From contig OU696573.1 in the NCBI GenBank assembly GCA_916048095.2, positions 2,324,035 through 2,388,034 of the forward strand: a stretch of DNA of 64,000 nucleotides, written 5' to 3'. The notes under the pieces are model-generated. The model ran no database searches and was not told the DNA's origin. It saw nothing but the letters and a program-made list of their open reading frames with translations. This document shows, one piece after another, positions 54,459-64,000 of the stretch. The stretch's first letter is position 1. Every line of letters starts with the position of its first letter. Both the position numbers and the translations under genes were made by a program. The stretch is from Sacculina carcini. Lineage: Eukaryota; Arthropoda; Thecostraca; Sacculinidae.

Positions 54459-55330
54459 TTGATCACCTTAGAGCAAACTACCCACTGAATAGCGAGAGCG
54501 TACATTACACTTACAATCAGAACATAAAATGTAATCAGAAATCAGGTGAAACACGGAGTGACATCACATAAGTCAATTGATATGTTTAACTGAACAGGGC
54601 AGTGAAAAATTCACCTTGGTTAATTGACCAACGCATAAATCCATATAGAAGCCGCACAAATCATCCTCCTTCACAAATGACCACTGGACAGCACGCCGCG
54701 ACCCCGCCATGAAAACAAAAACAAACCGGCAGTTTTAATAACGGAAAGACAAACACAATCAGACCAGATCAAAGCGTGCACTTTCAGAAATGTAAGTCAT
54801 AATCACGTTTCAGGTGAAACACGGATAGTAACATCATAAAAATACAACCTACGCAAACAACCCAAAACCAGCATTATTAACTTATTACAGGCTAAATAAA
54901 TCTGGCAATTATGATTCATAAAAACATACATCGCTAAATAATGACAGCTACGATCTAAAGCAACCAACCGGACACTGCAACCGAAGCAACGAAAATGAAG
55001 CGGATCTGACCGATCGCAAAGCCGAGGAACACCACGTGCGTGCCTCAACAATTGAACATAAATTGAGTTTGAATTTGTATATGCATTTTCGGGAAAATTC
55101 AGCATGATTTTTTGACACAAAACTCAAGAAAACTCACGAATATTACGTTCACTAATATATTTCATAATTAAACCCCTGATTGATTGTGTACGTCCACGAA
55201 AGTGACGCTCTAACAACGTTAACGAATGGCATGTATCAACATTGAATTGCAGTGGTTCAGTATTTGTGAGTGTTGTATTATCATGATTCGTGGTGGCTAT
55301 CCTAATCAGAAGCTTGTTCTTTTCGCTTAA
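54459..55330 (+). promoter_or_regulatory. GTF3C1 5' flank, copy B
   Basis: Close match to 43237-44114, directly upstream of exon 1 of the gene that continues downstream. The hAT element separates it from its distal 24 bp. Confidence 0.5.
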
Positions 55331-63644
<8,314 letters not shown>

Positions 63645-64000
63645 GTGGGCTATTCTCTTGTGTATGTCTTTTTCAATAAATATTGGTGTTGTTATTTGAA
63701 GGCGCAGAAACTGGCGGTAGATTTTTATTGCACGCAAAAAATGGTGTATTTGATGAATTCTTGGTTTGATCCTATAACGCCGAGCGTTAATATTTCGTAA
63801 CGTTTAATTCATTGGTTTTCTGTGCTGATAATATCCAGTAAGCAGGAGCAACTGCCGACTATAATGGCTTCTACACGATGCACCTATCATAGTGCAAAAA
63901 GTGCAGTAATTTTGTTTCGGGTCATTTGATACAACGCCATCGAAATGAACAAGCAAAAAAACAGTGAATTTTTTTCTGAAAAACGGATCAAAATCCCACC
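63645..64000 (+). other. GTF3C1 intron 6, to window edge
   Basis: No exon recognised between the exon 6 donor (63645) and the end of the window. AT-rich, no repeat recognised. Confidence 0.4.

Overview
This window is nuclear DNA from a metazoan, most likely a bilaterian invertebrate. All host genes are split by GT-AG introns of about 0.2-2 kb. Dinucleotide and tetranucleotide microsatellites are very abundant. The mobile elements (several non-LTR LINE lineages, a tRNA-derived SINE, hAT-like and other MITEs, a P-element/THAP-like transposon and a Polinton fossil) are those of an invertebrate genome. I cannot fix the phylum. Splice junctions below were placed by eye; in each completed model the exon phases agree across every junction.

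Layout, left to right. Positions 1-129 hold the last coding exon of an unrecognised gene, followed by a 5'-truncated LINE with a long open reverse transcriptase (150-2090, minus). TMEM41B (plus, 3349-9168, 6 exons, 313 aa) converges on CACHD1 (minus, 23931-10384, 14 exons, 1281 aa). CACHD1 lies head to head with PLK4 (plus, 25181-35973, 11 exons, 863 aa) across a 1.25 kb divergent spacer. A two-exon MADF-BESS gene (minus, 37555-36565, 283 aa) lies head to head with BET1L (plus, 38027-38802, 3 exons, 117 aa). GTF3C1, the B-block-binding subunit of TFIIIC, enters on the plus strand and runs off the right edge.

The right half is best explained by one tandem duplication that runs from inside BET1L exon 3 to GTF3C1 intron 3. 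Copy A (about 38646-46830) keeps the complete BET1L and leaves an orphan set of GTF3C1 exons 1-3. Copy B (about 47700-60840) keeps only a BET1L tail fragment and carries the GTF3C1 exons 1-3 that are contiguous with exons 4-6. The copies then diverged by insertion. Copy A has a LINE, a THAP/P-like transposon, a foldback and a 0.72 kb block. Copy B has a Polinton fossil, a hAT element with an intact empty site in copy A, a LINE in intron 1, and growth of an intron-2 minisatellite from about 10 to about 77 units.

A second theme is repeats placed at splice sites. At least fifteen 3' splice sites, in genes on both strands, are preceded by (TG)n in the sense of transcription. One PLK4 intron begins with about 18 tandem 41-bp units, most of which restore a fused acceptor/donor CAG|GT. 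The genes are ordinary housekeeping genes (ER lipid scramblase, alpha2delta-like channel modulator, centriole-duplication kinase, Golgi SNARE, Pol III factor) and do not form a pathway.
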